A stretch of DNA of 64,000 nt from DAIMFL01 sp964372215 (GTDB lineage: Bacteria > Pseudomonadota > Alphaproteobacteria > Dongiales > Dongiaceae): positions 1-64,000 of the forward strand of contig CAYJQC010000018.1 in the NCBI GenBank assembly GCA_964372215.1, read 5' to 3'. Both the position numbers and the translations under genes were made by a program. This document shows positions 62,059 through 64,000 of this stretch, piece after piece. Position 1 is the first letter of the stretch. The number at the start of each line of letters is the position of its first letter. Under the pieces are notes generated by a model. The model searched no databases, was not told the DNA's origin, and was given only the letters and a program-made list of their open reading frames with translations.

Positions 62059-63759
62059 TCACTGCGCGGCGTCGGGCCCGGCGATCGCCTTGGCCTGCTC
62101 GCGCAGCTCGAATTTCTGGATCTTCCCCGTCGAGGTCTTCGGCAACGGCCCGAATACCACGGCGCGGGGAATCTTATACCGTGCCAGATGGTCGCGGCAC
62201 CAGGAGATCAGCTCCTCCGGCGCGGCCTCGGCGCCGGGCTTGAGCGTGACGAAAGCGCAGGGAGTTTCTCCCCATTTCGGGTCGGGCCGCGCCACCACCG
62301 CCGCTTCCATCACCTTGGGGTGGCGATACAGCACCTCCTCGATCTCCAGGCTGGAGATGTTCTCGCCGCCGGAAATGATGATGTCCTTGGAGCGATCCTT
62401 GATCTCGACATAGCCGTCGGGGTGGCGCACGCCGAGATCGCCGGTGTGATACCAGCCGCCGCGGAACGCCTCGGCGGTGGCGCTCGGGTTCTTCAGGTAG
62501 CCCTTCATCACCGGATTGCCGCGCAGCATGATCTCGCCGATGGTCTCGCCGTCCCACGGCGTCGGTTCCATGGTCTCGGCGTTGGCCACCATGATGTCCT
62601 CGAGCACGGGATAGTTGACGCCCTGGCGCGCCATCATCCGGGCGCGGCCCTGGGCGTCGAGATCGTCCCATTCGCCGTGCCAGGCGCAGACCGTCGCGGG
62701 ACCGTAGGTCTCGGTCAGGCCGTAGAGATGGGTGACCCGGAAGCCGTTCTCCTCCATGCGCGAGATGACCGCGGTGGGCGGCGCCGCGCCGCCGGTCGCC
62801 ACCTCGACCACCTGGTCGAACGCGACCTTCACCGCGGCGGGCGCGTGGCCGAGCATGTTGAGCACGATCGGCGCGCCGCACATGTGGCTGACCCCGTGCC
62901 GCTTGATCGCCGGGTAGATCGCGGCGGGGTCGATCTTACGCAGGCAGACATGGGTGCCGCCGACGGCGGTCACGCCCCAAGTGAAGCACCAGCCGTTGCA
63001 GTGGAACATCGGCAGGGTCCAGAGATAGACCGAGCGGAAGGTGAGGCCCATCACCATGACCTCGCCGAGCGCGTTGAGATAGGCGCCGCGGTGGTGGCAA
63101 ACCACGCCCTTGGGGTTGCCGGTCGTGCCCGAAGTGTAGCCGAGCGAGATCGCCTGCCACTCGTCTGATGGCAGCGACCACGGGAACGCCGGATCGCCCG
63201 CGCCCAGGAAATCCTCGTACTCGATCGCGCCGAAGGTCAGGCCGCCATGCTCGTACTCGCCGACGGGGTCGTCGATCTCGACCACGTGGATCGGCCGCTC
63301 GAGCTGGGCCACCGCGCGGCGCGCGGTCTCGCCCAGTTCGCGGTCGGCGATCAGCACCTTGGCCTCGCCATGCTGCAGGCAGAACGCGATGGTGGCGGCG
63401 TCGAGCCTGGTGTTGAGCGCGTTCAGCACCGCGCCCAGCATCGGCACGCCGTAATGCGCCTCGAGCGTCGCCGGGATGTTGCCGGCGAACACCGCGACCG
63501 TGTCGCCCTGCCCCACCCCCAGCCGGGCCAGCGCGCTCGCCAGGCGCTGGCAGCGCGCGCGCAGCTCGCGATAAGTGATGCGCCGGTCGCCGTGGATGAC
63601 CGCGGTCTTGTCGGGGTAGACCATGGCGGCGCGCAGCAGGAACGAGAGCGGCGACAGCGGCGTGTAGTTGGCCGGGTTGGGCGCGAGGTCGCGTTCGAAG
63701 ATGCTGGGGTGCGGCGCGGCCGGCCGGTGGCCGGCCCCCGTCGGGGCCTCGTCGGTCAT
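62059..63759 (-). CDS. Acyl-CoA synthetase (AMP-binding), first gene of the lva-like run
   Basis: A 566-residue ANL-superfamily ligase that activates a carboxylic acid to its CoA thioester via an acyl-AMP. The P-loop is LGYTSGTTGNPKGVVCHHRG near residues 196-215. HLYGLTETYGP, GWYHTGDLG and DRSKDIIISGGENISSLEIEE (hinge) follow, with the C-terminal Lys in PKTSTGKIQKFEL. It groups by eye with medium/short-chain enzymes of the DmdB/AAE type, and LvaE is its functional counterpart in levulinate use. ATG at 63759 is chosen, while the frame is open upstream into repeat DNA. Confidence 0.9.
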   Translation of the reverse strand: MTDEAPTGAGHRPAAPHPSIFERDLAPNPANYTPLSPLSFLLRAAMVYPDKTAVIHGDRRITYRELRARCQRLASALARLGVGQGDTVAVFAGNIPATLEAHYGVPMLGAVLNALNTRLDAATIAFCLQHGEAKVLIADRELGETARRAVAQLERPIHVVEIDDPVGEYEHGGLTFGAIEYEDFLGAGDPAFPWSLPSDEWQAISLGYTSGTTGNPKGVVCHHRGAYLNALGEVMVMGLTFRSVYLWTLPMFHCNGWCFTWGVTAVGGTHVCLRKIDPAAIYPAIKRHGVSHMCGAPIVLNMLGHAPAAVKVAFDQVVEVATGGAAPPTAVISRMEENGFRVTHLYGLTETYGPATVCAWHGEWDDLDAQGRARMMARQGVNYPVLEDIMVANAETMEPTPWDGETIGEIMLRGNPVMKGYLKNPSATAEAFRGGWYHTGDLGVRHPDGYVEIKDRSKDIIISGGENISSLEIEEVLYRHPKVMEAAVVARPDPKWGETPCAFVTLKPGAEAAPEELISWCRDHLARYKIPRAVVFGPLPKTSTGKIQKFELREQAKAIAGPDAAQ

Positions 63760-63918
63760 CGCTGCAATCGCCTCCCGTGGTCGCGCCGCCGCTGCCCGCG
63801 CGGTTCCGCGCTCGCGTCGCCCGTGGTTTGCGCCATCGTCGGGTTCCGCCCTATCATCGTCAAGTCCGAGGCGCCGCCGGAAGCCCTTTTCAAGCGTACT
63901 GCAGGATCGCCCTGCGTC

Positions 63919-63988
63919 CTTCGACAGGCTCAGGATGAGGGCGAGTCTTCGTGGCATAAAGAAAAGCCTCATGCTGAGCCTGTCGAAG
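63919..63988. repeat. Long inverted repeat of a dispersed intergenic family
   Basis: Arms of 22 bp, 63919-63940 and 63967-63988, pair with a single mismatch around a 26-base loop. The core CTTCGACAGGCTCAG is the same as in the hairpin at 10681-10720 (GAGCCTGTCGAA). Such elements are common between genes in alphaproteobacteria, and here it lies upstream of the acyl-CoA synthetase gene. Confidence 0.8.
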
Positions 63989-64000
63989 CACGCACGACGC

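Overview
The window looks like chromosomal DNA from a high-GC alphaproteobacterium, most likely Rhodospirillales in the broad sense. The evidence is the set of conserved gene blocks: eno...ftsB-pdhA-pdhB-pdhC-lpd-lipA-ratA with a lipoyl domain fused to E1 beta; fused ispDF with pgpA and cinA; dusB-ntrB-ntrC-ntrY-ntrX-trkA-dat-hfq-hflX; and rlpA-dacC-tmk-holB-metG...tatD-phnP. No transposase, integrase or CRISPR array was seen. I cannot name a genus.

Layout. 1-1.4 kb: an AT-rich, probably acquired gene for a pentapeptide-like membrane protein. 1.5-12.2 kb: enolase, a glutamine-synthetase-like enzyme, a PEBP-family secreted protein, FtsB, the whole pyruvate dehydrogenase complex, LipA (which makes the lipoyl groups of that complex) and RatA/Coq10. 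12.2-12.9 kb: a toxin-antitoxin pair between two diverged copies of the ratA 3' end. 12.9-16.5 kb: a minus-strand run ispDF-pgpA-cinA-DUF429 plus a secreted protein. 16.7-31.4 kb: plus-strand genes for nitrogen/redox signalling (NtrBC, NtrYX), potassium uptake (TrkA), Hfq and HflX, with small-molecule enzymes between them. 31.4-45.6 kb: mostly minus-strand housekeeping genes (MazG, PhnP-like, TatD, MetG, HolB, Tmk, DacC, RlpA, MltB, YdcF), interrupted by two tandem PaaK-like adenylating enzymes on the opposite strand. 46-49.3 kb: a TPR O-GlcNAc-transferase-like protein and RfbB.

49.7-53.7 kb is a small degenerate integrated element at tRNA-Ser(TGA). The 5' half of the tRNA gene is repeated at its left end, an intact tRNA lies at its right end, and a 23-bp direct repeat lies just inside each end. 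It holds a terminase pseudogene, a three-gene overlapping module of unknown function and two other unknown genes, but no recognisable integrase. 54.3-58.1 kb: a CocE/NonD hydrolase and an orphan solute-binding protein.

58.1-63.8 kb is the most interesting locus. It is a minus-strand run encoding an acyl-CoA synthetase, a chorismate-mutase/PchB-like protein, an SDR, an ACAD, an APH-type kinase and a DUF6285 protein. Apart from the mutase this is the LvaA-E part list (4-hydroxyacyl-CoA phosphorylation and elimination, as in levulinate catabolism), in a different order. The window ends in a long inverted repeat of a dispersed family, related by sequence to a hairpin between lpd and lipA.
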